Assembly: GCA_035493895.1 (NCBI GenBank)
Contig: DATJHM010000015.1
Location: forward strand, 1 to 18,290
Direction of reading: 5' to 3'
Length of the DNA: 18,290 nt
Source: DATJHM01 sp035493895
GTDB lineage: Bacteria > Chloroflexota > Ktedonobacteria > Ktedonobacterales > Ktedonobacteraceae
The first letter of the stretch is position 1, and each line of letters begins with the position of its first letter. The notes beneath the pieces were generated by a model. That model did no database searches, had not been told where the DNA came from, and was given only the letters and a program-made list of their open reading frames with translations. The position numbers and the translations under genes were made by a program. Shown here in pieces: positions 7,131 through 14,678 of this stretch.

Positions 7131-10100
7131 ATGCCACCATCCTATCTCATTGTGGGAAACGGTATAACAGGAATAACTGCCGCTGAAATTCTTCGTGCCG
7201 AAGATCCTTCTTCGAACATTACCATCGTAGCCGACGATCCATTTCCTGCGTATTATCGTCCCGCCCTCAAAGACTATCTGGCCGGGCATATGCCAGAAGA
7301 GAAACTCTGGGCACGCCCTACTACCTTTTACCAGGAGCAGCGGGTCCGTTTCGTACCGGGAAGAGTGCAGGCGATCGACCCACAGCAACATATTGTCCAG
7401 CTCCATAACCAGCAGCAGATTGGCTATTCCAAACTGCTGCTGGCACATGGAGCGCTCCCCCGCCTGCTCGCCTGTCCCGGAACAGAGCTACAGGGCGTCA
7501 AAACGTTACGCACGGTTGCCGATTACCAGGAGATCTTGCAACGACTGGAACAGACCTCACGGGTGGTCATCTGTGGTAGTGGAACGCTGGCACTGGAGAG
7601 CGCCGAGACCCTGAATCATAGCGGCTTCCAGGTTACCCATTTCGTGCGCAATCGTCTCCTCTGGTCAGAAGTACTGGACCAGACCGCTTCTGATCTTGTG
7701 CTTCAGGAAGAGAGGCGCTCAGGGATTGAGGTGCGCCTTGAAGAAAATGTCCAGGAGATCGTCGGGAAAAACGGCCGGGTCACCGAAGTGATCACAACAA
7801 AGGGCGCGCGAATCTCCTGCCAGCTCGTGTTAATCGCGATCGGCATCGAGCCCATCATTGACTTTGTACAGGCCAGCGGCATTGCCTGCGAGCGGGGCAT
7901 TCTGGTTGATAGTCTCATGCAAACAAACATGCCCGACATCTACGCAGCCGGTGATGTCATCGAGGTCGCTGATGCGTATTCCGGGCGCAAACGCGTCCTC
8001 GGCCAGTGGTATCCGGCCATTCAGCAGGCACGTGCCGCAGCACTGAATATGGCTGGTCGACCAGATCAGATTGAAGAAGAGATCTTTTATAATGCGACCT
8101 TTCTTCATGGCCTGGACTTTGTTTCGCTTGGTATCTCGCCGCTACCTGCCTATCCGCCTGATGCCTCCTATCAGGAAATAGTAGCCGAGCCACGCCCACG
8201 CAACTACCGCAAGCTACTCCTGAGAAATGGCATCCCCGTTGGCGCAGCTCTCTTAGGAGACCGACGCGATGGCATAGCACTCAAGCGGGCTATTGATCAG
8301 AAAATTGACCTGAGTCCTGTCGCCGACCGCATCTTTACGCCAGATTTCGACCTCATGGGCTGGCTTGATAGCCAATATGCAGAGGCTGGCGACGAGAATC
8401 TGTCCGACCAGGATGGGGGCGAATACGATGCCGTCCTCGTGCCGATTCCTCATCCCCAGGTTTCTCTTGTGCTCAACGAAACCCGGCTCGCCCAACAGAC
8501 CAACACGATGGGGCGACAGCTCGGCTCTTCCGTGTATATTGACCATAATTCTATATCGCGCCGACATGCCGAAATCGCCTGGTATAGCGGGCAGTATTAT
8601 CTTTGTGATATGGGCAGCTCAAATGGCACTTATGTCAATGCAAAACGCCTCACGCCGAGTCAGCCGGTCGTGCTCAAATTTCGGGACGTGATACGCCTCG
8701 GCGATGCCCAGTTCCGCCTTGAGCGCCGTCCCCGCAAGAAAAGCGCTGCGGCCATGGGTTCGACCGTCATGCTGTCCAGCATCTCCCAGAGCGCTGCGGG
8801 TCCGGCAAATGCAACCAGGCAACTTGCAGCAATCAGCACAACCATTCCTGAAGATCAGCCCTGCCTGTTATTGCTCTCCTCACAGACGGAGCCGCGTGCA
8901 ATTCCGCTGGAAAGTGCCTCGGCGCAAAGCAAACGCCTGACGATTGGACGAGATCAGGAGAATCATCTGACATTAGACGATACAGCGACCTCGCGCAGGC
9001 ATGCCGAAATCCTCTACATGCGCAACGAATACTTCATTCACGATCTGAATAGCAGCAACGGTGTGGTCGTGAATAAAGAAAAGATTCAGGGCGTGCAGAG
9101 ATTAAACGATGGCGACCGCATTGTCATCGGCAATACCCTGCTCTACTGCGCGTTCTCAGCAGCCGCGCGTGCCGCTTTCATTGAGCCAGCCCCGGAGCCG
9201 ACGCGACAGCTCTCAACAACCCGTCTCCTCACCACCCATACGCCCGAGCTGACCAATCAGGTCAACCTCACCCATCGCCAGAAAGTGCAACCATACAGCC
9301 AGAAACAGGTACGCGTCGAAATTGACATGTGCATTGGCTGTGATCGCTGTATGACCGCCTGTCCCTTGCCGAGCTCAGCGAAGGTTTTTATTGCCGATCT
9401 CAACCAGGCGACGATCAGCGATCAGATCAAGCCCAATGTCGAGCGTTTCACGCACGAATGCATCATGTGCGGCTCATGTGTCCCGGTCTGCCCGGTGGAT
9501 AACCATAGAGATCTGCTGATGCTCTCATTGAAGCAGCGACTGGGAACCTCGTGGGAACAACCCATTGCCTACGAACGGCTCCACGAGCAGGTGCCTTCCG
9601 GCTGGGCGCTGGAGCAGATCTTCGAGCGTATGCAGGAGCAGGCGCTTTTCGAAAACACAGCGATTGTGCCCGAGCTCTATCAGCTCCACCTGCTCGCCTC
9701 CTCGCAACTGCGGATATGCGCTCCTGGCGAGACCATCATTCACGAGGGCGAATATGGACGAGACCTGTACTTTGTGCTGGACGGCTATTTCTCGATCTCG
9801 ACTGACAATGAGGGGAAACCACTTCAGCTTGCTGTTCTCAACCGGGGTGAATACATCGGCGATTATAGCATGCTCACAGGCCAGCCCTACCCCACCTCCG
9901 TCCAGGCGATGGCTCCGGCCCTGATCCTGGAGGTGCCCGAACAGGTCATGCAGCGCCTGATGGAGCTGGTGCCCCAGGCGCGCCAATTCTTCGAGCGCAT
10001 GAACAACGCTCACTCTATCGAAGGAATTCTACAGCGCATGTCTCTGTTCCAGGGGATCGCAGATGCAGATCTGCATTCGCTCGCCGCGCAAACCCAGATC

Positions 10101-11201
10101 AAGCAGTACGAGCGAGATGAGCGGCTCTTCGCCGAGAAGGGCCGCGATGTGCAGCCAGCACGCGAGACACTGCACATCATACTGGAAGGATTCGTCAAAG
10201 TCGCCCGCCTGACCACGGCAGGGACCGGGCGAGATCGCAGCAACGAGCGCGTCATTGCGTATCGCCAGGGCGGCGACTACTTCGCAGGTGGCCTGGATCT
10301 CCTGGGCGATGGGCGCGCGGTCACGGTAACAGCCATCAACCGCACGCGTGTTGCAGAAGTACCGCGCATTGCCCTGCTAGCCCTCTTCCAGAGATATCCC
10401 GAGGCCGATCAACGTTTCCGTTCACGCCTGCGCTCCTACATCGAGAGCAGCGAGACCATCCAGAGCACCCTCTCCGTTCCGGCCACAACGCGCCTCCTGA
10501 CGGAGACCGTCGCGCCTGCCCCACAAGCACATGAGGGGCTCCATTCGCTGGTGAGCGATGGCGTCGTCGAGGGCACGGAAGTTCTGGTTATTGATCTGGA
10601 CAAGTGCATTCATTGCAATGAATGTGAAGAGGCATGCGAGCGAAGACACGGCCATTCGCGGATGAACCGCAAGGGAATGATCGTCGACAATATCAGCATC
10701 GCCACGGCCTGCCGTCAATGTCAGGACCCTGTGTGTATGCTTTGCAGCCGGGCCGGAATCGCCCGTCATCCCAATGGTGAGGTCTACATTACCGAAAGCT
10801 GCATCGGCTGCGGCATCTGTGCCGAACGCTGTCCCTATGGAGCTATCTCTATCGTGAATATTGACGAGGAGCGGGTCGAAATTCCCCTGGGAGCAGCGCA
10901 GCCGGGCTCGTGGCAACGTTTTAGCTCTTTCTTCCAGAAGAGTCCCATCAAAGAGCGAGCGCGTAAAACCTTACCGATGGTCAACGGCACTGCCAATGTT
11001 GCCTCAGGCCCATTGGAGAAAAGACAGCCGATGGATGCCGTGGAGTCGATGCGCAAAAAGATCGCCATCAAATGCGATCTTTGCGCAGGATACGGCGATC
11101 AGGCCTGCGTCCAGGCCTGCCCGATGGGAGCAGCGATCAGAGTTCAGCCCACCACCTTTTTCGGCTCAACCGAAGAGATCCTGCGCAAACGCACAGTATA
11201 A
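7131..11201 (+). CDS. Giant redox/signalling fusion: FAD-NAD reductase, 2 FHA, ferredoxin, 2 CNB, DmsB-like ferredoxin
   Basis: The 1356-residue product runs in this order. Residues 1-405 are an FAD/NAD(P)H reductase of the rubredoxin/nitrite-reductase type: GNGITG at 9-14, a second nucleotide site near 149, AAGD at 272-275, and a Rubredoxin_C-like end. Two FHA domains follow at about 456-530 and 601-676, both with SRRHAEI and SSNG. A ferredoxin has two CxxCxxCxxxC groups (Cys 734-744 and 777-787). Two cyclic-nucleotide-binding-like domains lie at about 853-955 and 970-1090. A DmsB/HycB-like module has 16 cysteines (1159-1330). The 24 cysteines could hold six [4Fe-4S] clusters. NAD(P)H electrons could pass through FAD and clusters to an unknown acceptor, gated by phosphothreonine or ligand binding; this is inference. 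There is no signal peptide, so it should be cytoplasmic. AAGGAG lies 9 bases before ATG 7131; GTG 7128 is also possible. Confidence 0.9.
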   Translation: MPPSYLIVGNGITGITAAEILRAEDPSSNITIVADDPFPAYYRPALKDYLAGHMPEEKLWARPTTFYQEQRVRFVPGRVQAIDPQQHIVQLHNQQQIGYSKLLLAHGALPRLLACPGTELQGVKTLRTVADYQEILQRLEQTSRVVICGSGTLALESAETLNHSGFQVTHFVRNRLLWSEVLDQTASDLVLQEERRSGIEVRLEENVQEIVGKNGRVTEVITTKGARISCQLVLIAIGIEPIIDFVQASGIACERGILVDSLMQTNMPDIYAAGDVIEVADAYSGRKRVLGQWYPAIQQARAAALNMAGRPDQIEEEIFYNATFLHGLDFVSLGISPLPAYPPDASYQEIVAEPRPRNYRKLLLRNGIPVGAALLGDRRDGIALKRAIDQKIDLSPVADRIFTPDFDLMGWLDSQYAEAGDENLSDQDGGEYDAVLVPIPHPQVSLVLNETRLAQQTNTMGRQLGSSVYIDHNSISRRHAEIAWYSGQYYLCDMGSSNGTYVNAKRLTPSQPVVLKFRDVIRLGDAQFRLERRPRKKSAAAMGSTVMLSSISQSAAGPANATRQLAAISTTIPEDQPCLLLLSSQTEPRAIPLESASAQSKRLTIGRDQENHLTLDDTATSRRHAEILYMRNEYFIHDLNSSNGVVVNKEKIQGVQRLNDGDRIVIGNTLLYCAFSAAARAAFIEPAPEPTRQLSTTRLLTTHTPELTNQVNLTHRQKVQPYSQKQVRVEIDMCIGCDRCMTACPLPSSAKVFIADLNQATISDQIKPNVERFTHECIMCGSCVPVCPVDNHRDLLMLSLKQRLGTSWEQPIAYERLHEQVPSGWALEQIFERMQEQALFENTAIVPELYQLHLLASSQLRICAPGETIIHEGEYGRDLYFVLDGYFSISTDNEGKPLQLAVLNRGEYIGDYSMLTGQPYPTSVQAMAPALILEVPEQVMQRLMELVPQARQFFERMNNAHSIEGILQRMSLFQGIADADLHSLAAQTQIKQYERDERLFAEKGRDVQPARETLHIILEGFVKVARLTTAGTGRDRSNERVIAYRQGGDYFAGGLDLLGDGRAVTVTAINRTRVAEVPRIALLALFQRYPEADQRFRSRLRSYIESSETIQSTLSVPATTRLLTETVAPAPQAHEGLHSLVSDGVVEGTEVLVIDLDKCIHCNECEEACERRHGHSRMNRKGMIVDNISIATACRQCQDPVCMLCSRAGIARHPNGEVYITESCIGCGICAERCPYGAISIVNIDEERVEIPLGAAQPGSWQRFSSFFQKSPIKERARKTLPMVNGTANVASGPLEKRQPMDAVESMRKKIAIKCDLCAGYGDQACVQACPMGAAIRVQPTTFFGSTEEILRKRTV

Positions 11202-11594
11202 AAGCCCTATGCGATATGAACCGGAGAGGTCTGCCCCTCCGGTTCATATCGCATGTTCTTCGAGCGACCGAGCGAGCCTATGAGATACGGTTTATTTGCG
11301 CGGTTACGAGAAGAGGATTTTATCTCAACAATTTTTATACCTTTTTTATTATCTTTTATGGTATAATACGATAAATAGCACTTTTTATCCACCATTTTGA
11401 CCTTTTTCTTCGTACATGCAAAACTGGTAGCTTTGTGGTATGGCAGGAAATACTCCTAGACAGATTGTGCTTATTTGAAGCAATGGGTAAAGATAAGGTA
11501 AAGTAGCTAACAGTTATTGGCGTCAGCAGATCGCAAGAAACGCATCAGCAGTTATCGAGCACAGCGAAAAGTGTTAGCTATAAAAGGGGGTAAA
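11202..11594. other. Spacer with promoter-like element before the toxin gene
   Basis: After the hairpin the region turns AT-rich. TTATACC (11335-11341) and GGTATAA (11360-11366) form a 7-base dyad, and the right arm contains an extended -10 (TG-G-TATAAT, TATAAT at 11362-11367) that could start the toxin transcript about 220 bases before the preferred GTG. No antitoxin-sized gene with its own ribosome site is visible on either strand. Confidence 0.4.
11209..11254 (+). terminator. Long perfect hairpin after the redox fusion gene
   Basis: Arms of 18 perfectly paired bases (11209-11226 and 11237-11254) start 7 bases after the stop. No T-run follows (next bases GTTCTTCG). It probably ends or protects the 4-kb transcript. 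Confidence 0.65.
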
Positions 11595-11906
11595 GTGAAA
11601 GACGAGCGGGATTTTATCGATTTCGGAACCCAGGTCACACCAACAGACAAATTCATCCGCGACTGGAGAACACTTTCTCCACAAATGCAGCGTGTGGTCA
11701 AAACCAAAGTAGAATTGCTTACGAACAATCCTCGCCATCCCTCGCTAAAAGTTCATCGATTACGGCGCCTGAGAGGCATCGTCTGGGAATGCTATATCAG
11801 CAACACCCATCGCCTGCTCTATCAGCAGCAAGAGGGACAATTATATCTGCATAGTCTGGGAAAACATGAGCTTATCGATAAATGTCACCTGCGCAAATAT
11901 CGATGA
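11595..11906 (+). CDS. RelE/ParE-superfamily toxin-like protein without a visible antitoxin
   Basis: From GTG 11595 the product has 103 residues, the usual toxin size. The core FIRDWRTLSPQMQRVVKTKVELLTNNPRHPSLKVHRL, then IVWECYISNTHRLLYQ and LYLHSLGKHELID, has the helix pair followed by the four-strand sheet and the final GxH of the RelE/YafQ/HigB-type fold. These enzymes cut mRNA at the ribosome, or poison gyrase in ParE. Basic residues near the sheet (KVHRLRRLRG, HRLLY) could serve RNA binding, but the catalytic set cannot be fixed from sequence alone. GTG is preferred because AAAAGGGGG lies a few bases upstream; the frame opens at TTG 11517, which has no ribosome site and would add a basic 26-residue tail. 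No antitoxin gene lies just upstream or downstream, which is unusual. Confidence 0.75.
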   Translation: MKDERDFIDFGTQVTPTDKFIRDWRTLSPQMQRVVKTKVELLTNNPRHPSLKVHRLRRLRGIVWECYISNTHRLLYQQQEGQLYLHSLGKHELIDKCHLRKYR

Positions 11907-11937
11907 TAGCCGCTTCCCTGGTCATCCGGTCAGTGGG

Positions 11938-11978
11938 AACAGGAGCCCGTCACAGGCTTTCTTTTGCTCCTGTTTTCC
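11938..11978 (+). terminator. Terminator after the toxin-like gene
   Basis: AACAGGAGC (11938-11946) pairs with GCTCCTGTT (11966-11974), the latter running into TTTTCCTC. An inner AGCC/GGCT pair offers an alternative fold. It lies about 30 bases after the toxin stop. Confidence 0.65.
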
Positions 11979-12110
11979 TCTTTTCAACACAGAAAAATGG
12001 AAGGAGATAAGGAAAAAAGTACCAGTATAAACTCATGCATATCAACAAATACTACACACTCACAGTCGCATCACAAGCTCCTTGACAGCGATAAACACGG
12101 CAAGATACCC

Positions 12111-12139
12111 TTGAACAGCTCCGAAAGAAATGATATAGT
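12111..12139 (+). promoter_or_regulatory. Promoter candidate for the glycosyltransferase gene (distal)
   Basis: TTGAAC at 12111-12116, a 17-base spacer and TATAGT at 12134-12139 fit the sigma-A pattern. The start near 12146 would give a leader of about 215 bases. A nearby TTGACA at 12082-12087 has no equally good -10. Confidence 0.4.
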
Positions 12140-12310
12140 ATACAAAGAGAAAAAGGAGATCGCGAAAAAAGGATTTTGTAGCCGTCTTGATTATGTAACC
12201 AATATCACTATATTCTAATTCTATGCATTCATAATTCTCAATCTGTCACTATTGTCTGGATGGTTCAGGGGGTAGAGGCATGGAGAAGCGGGATTTATTC
12301 TTTTTAACTT

Positions 12311-12338
12311 TTGCACATATATGCAATACATATATGAT
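12311..12338 (+). promoter_or_regulatory. Promoter candidate with dyad for the glycosyltransferase gene (proximal)
   Basis: TTGCAC (12311-12316) and TATGAT (12333-12338) are 16 bases apart and would start RNA about 15 bases before ATG 12360. TTGCA and TGCAA (12311-12326) form a dyad over the -35 region, a possible operator. The -35 match is weak. Confidence 0.35.
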
Positions 12339-12359
12339 AGAGAAAATGTCGGGGTTGCT

Positions 12360-14228
12360 ATGCAAACAGACACCTTAGTATGCACTACTGTTACATCTTT
12401 GATCGATCAGACCTCATTACTCAATCCGGTCTATATCGGCATACAACTTCAATCTGATCAAAAACTCAACGTAGCTCTCTTGCAGCAAGACCAGATTTCA
12501 CACATGACCTACGAATTGGCAGCAGCAGAAGACCTGACAGATGAGGTCCTCTCCATCATACAAAATTTGCAGGAGCTCATGCAGCAAGAGCATCTTCAGG
12601 TAATAGCCGCAACCTATCAGGAAGATGCGCGTCTGGCAAATCTCTTTTCCCGCCTCTGGTTACAAGAGGACATTGTGCCCTATCCACTTCGCCAGCAAGA
12701 TCCGTTGAGCCAGCAAGATCTTGCCGAGCAGGTACGAAAGCTCGCAACCTTCTTCGATGAAGAAAACATCGTTTATCCAGTCATCAGCGCAGAGCGAGAA
12801 GTAATTCCCGCAGAGTTGGTCTCATTAGACGACTATCGTCGCGATGCGACCCATGATGATTTCGCGTTGCTCAGCAATCTGGCAGAAGCATTCCAGGGCA
12901 AACGGATCATCTTTCTCAACGCAACTCCTCGTGGCGGTGGCGTCGCGCTGATGCGCCATGCCTTGATCCGCCTGATGCGCTTGCTTGGAGTTGACGCGCA
13001 CTGGTACGTTTTGCAGCCCCAAAAAGAGGCCTTTGATATTACCAAGACCAAATTTCACAATGTCCTACAGGCCGTGGCTGCTCCCGACGTCGTATTAACT
13101 GCGAATGACCGGGAAGTTTTCGAGAACTGGACCCGTGAGAACGCCGCCATGCTCGAGCCCGTTCTACGCGATTCCGACGTGGTTGTTATCGACGATCCGC
13201 AACCCAGTGGCTTAATTCCCTTCATCAAGGAGATCAATCCGGCGGTGAAAGTCCTGTACCGCTCGCACATTCAGGTCATGGCCAGCCTGGCCAATCAGCC
13301 CGAGACGCCCCAGCATACCACCTGGAGCTACCTCTGGAACTACATGAAAGACGCGGATTACTTTATCAGCCATCCCATGAGCATCTTTATTCCTGATGTG
13401 GTCCCGGCTGAAAAAATTCTGTACATGCCAGCGACCACTGATCCTCTCGATGGCTTAAATAAGGCGCTGAGCGAGCAACAGATGGCTCGTTACCTGGAGC
13501 TCTTCAACGAGCACCTGATCCGCGAGGGTCAGACGCCTCTGGACCAGACACGTCCTTATATCGTACAGGTGGCTCGTTTCGATCCATCCAAGGGTATTCC
13601 CGATGTGCTTGACGCCTATCGTCAGCTACGCCATCTTCTGGAAGAGCAACATCAGGAGATCCCACAATTGATCATTACAGGGAACGGCTCAGTTGATGAT
13701 CCTGATGGCGTACCAATCTACAATCATATTCTGCAAATCCTGGCATCCGAGCCCTATGTACATTTTGCCAACGATATCAAGGTCGCGCGCCTGCCTCATC
13801 GTGACCAGATATTGAACACGATGCTGCGTAAGAGCAAGGTCGTCCTACAGCTATCGACCAAAGAAGGCTTTGAGGTGAAAGTGACCGAGGCGCTGTTAAA
13901 GGGCAAACCAGTGATCGCTTATCGCGTCGGAGGCATACCATTACAGATTCAGGATGGTATCAATGGTCATCTGGTCGAAGTCGGCGATACGACCGAGGTT
14001 GCGCAACGTCTCTACACGCTTCTCACTGACGGGCAGATCTATGCCAGCATGAGCAGTGCCGCAGAAGCTCTAGCAAACAAAGATTACCTGACGGTTCCCA
14101 ATGCGCTCTGCTGGCTCTACCTGGCAAATAAGCTGGTGAGAGGCGAAACGCTCGAAGGACATGCTCAGTGGGTAAAGGCGCTTGCCAGCCGTGAGTCTTC
14201 ACAGGTACAGGCAGATACAGCCGCCTGA
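12360..14228 (+). CDS. TreT/CCG-9-like trehalose synthase or phosphorylase, GT4 family
   Basis: The 622-residue product has a GT-B glycosyltransferase of family GT4 from about residue 175 onward: IIFLNATPRGGGVALM, a conserved LYRSHIQ, QVARFDPSKGIPDVLDAY, ITGNGSVDDPDG, and the retaining E-x7-E motif KEGFEVKVTEAL (Glu about 502 and 510) followed by PVIAYRVGGIPLQI. This is the pattern of trehalose glycosyltransferring synthase TreT and of fungal CCG-9/trehalose phosphorylases, which make or split trehalose using NDP-glucose or glucose-1-phosphate. The roughly 170-residue N-terminal extension is longer than in archaeal TreT and closer to the fungal layout, so which reaction it runs is open. A role in stress protection is inferred. 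ATG 12360 is preferred because the in-frame ATG 12321 lies inside a promoter candidate and has no ribosome site. The site before 12360 (GGGG) is weak. Confidence 0.85.
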   Translation: MQTDTLVCTTVTSLIDQTSLLNPVYIGIQLQSDQKLNVALLQQDQISHMTYELAAAEDLTDEVLSIIQNLQELMQQEHLQVIAATYQEDARLANLFSRLWLQEDIVPYPLRQQDPLSQQDLAEQVRKLATFFDEENIVYPVISAEREVIPAELVSLDDYRRDATHDDFALLSNLAEAFQGKRIIFLNATPRGGGVALMRHALIRLMRLLGVDAHWYVLQPQKEAFDITKTKFHNVLQAVAAPDVVLTANDREVFENWTRENAAMLEPVLRDSDVVVIDDPQPSGLIPFIKEINPAVKVLYRSHIQVMASLANQPETPQHTTWSYLWNYMKDADYFISHPMSIFIPDVVPAEKILYMPATTDPLDGLNKALSEQQMARYLELFNEHLIREGQTPLDQTRPYIVQVARFDPSKGIPDVLDAYRQLRHLLEEQHQEIPQLIITGNGSVDDPDGVPIYNHILQILASEPYVHFANDIKVARLPHRDQILNTMLRKSKVVLQLSTKEGFEVKVTEALLKGKPVIAYRVGGIPLQIQDGINGHLVEVGDTTEVAQRLYTLLTDGQIYASMSSAAEALANKDYLTVPNALCWLYLANKLVRGETLEGHAQWVKALASRESSQVQADTAA

Positions 14229-14238
14229 GCACACAAAA

Positions 14239-14282
14239 AGTATGATGCGTTGCGTTCTCAACGGTATCATACTTCTTTTTTT
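14239..14282. terminator. Intrinsic terminator between convergent genes
   Basis: AAGTATGAT..CGTTG pairs with CAACG..ATCATACTT with a small bulge, followed by CTTTTTTT on the plus strand and preceded by AAAAA, giving a T-run on the minus strand too. It can serve both the glycosyltransferase and the convergent YkgJ-like gene. Confidence 0.85.
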
Positions 14283-14298
14283 CAGCTTGAATTTTTTA

Positions 14299-14332
14299 CC
14301 CTGGAGCTTAAAAAACTTCAGGGGAGTTTTTT
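14299..14332 (+). terminator. Second hairpin with T-run, overlapping the end of the YkgJ-like gene
   Basis: CCCTGGAG (14299-14306) pairs with CTTCAGGG (14316-14323), with one G-T pair, and a TTTTTT run begins three bases later. It would act as a back-up terminator for plus-strand RNA. It overlaps the TGA of the minus-strand gene (14318-14320). Confidence 0.5.
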
Positions 14333-14590
14333 GTGAGCGGGAGCGGTTGCTCGCTCTAATCTGGAAAGATAGATCAGGGCCTCATGAGCTGAATGGCCAC
14401 ACATTTCCGCCGATGGGCGCAAACGTGAGCAGATAGCGGGGCGTTCGGGTTTGCCAAAGAGCAGGCAGCGATTATCCTCCGTCAATTGCACGCAGCGCAC
14501 GCCCGCAGGCTTGCCATCAGGCATGCCAGGGATGGCAGATGATATGGAAGGAGCAATACAACAAGCTCCACAGCCTACTCTACATTCCAT
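14318..14590 (-). CDS. YkgJ-family zinc/iron-chelating cysteine-cluster protein
   Basis: The 90-residue product begins MECRVGCGACCIAPSISS and continues IPGMPDGKPAGVRCVQL, DNRCLLFG and PERPAIC, a nearly textbook match to E. coli YkgJ and the UPF0153/CxxCxxCC cysteine-cluster family. Eight cysteines (3, 7, 10, 11, 33, 42, 54, 64) could bind zinc or iron; the biochemical role of the family is not established. The length is normal for the short form. AAGGAG stands about 9 bases before the ATG, which fixes the start at the first motif. It is a single gene, convergent with the glycosyltransferase, sharing the terminator region with it. Confidence 0.9.
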   Translation of the reverse strand: MECRVGCGACCIAPSISSAIPGMPDGKPAGVRCVQLTEDNRCLLFGKPERPAICSRLRPSAEMCGHSAHEALIYLSRLERATAPAHKKLP

Positions 14591-14646
14591 ATGTACGCGC
14601 TCCTTCCTACTTATAACAACGCCGTACTTTCAATGAAGTAGACATT

Positions 14647-14678
14647 TCTCATTACTCATTGTACATTGCTCATTGCTA
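14647..14678. repeat. Short degenerate tandem repeat of CATTGCT/CATTACT units
   Basis: Four to five related seven- to nine-base units (CATTACT, CATTGTA, CATTGCT, CATTGCT) follow each other in the spacer between the YkgJ-like start and the DUF4388 stop. The function is unknown and it may be simple-sequence drift. Confidence 0.4.

Larger units (their letters stand above)
11979..12359. other. Spacer upstream of the trehalose-type glycosyltransferase
   Basis: This AT-rich stretch carries no convincing gene. A plus-strand frame to 12218 encodes an N/S/T/H-rich chain without ribosome site or family resemblance. Two promoter candidates point to the glycosyltransferase: TTGAAC-17-TATAGT (12111-12139) and TTGCAC-16-TATGAT (12311-12338). 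Confidence 0.45.

Noticed and set aside
11964..12218. Plus-strand 84-residue frame after the toxin gene, considered as an antitoxin
   Set aside because: It begins inside the toxin terminator at a TTG, has no ribosome site, and its N/S/T/H-rich sequence lacks a DNA-binding or antitoxin motif.
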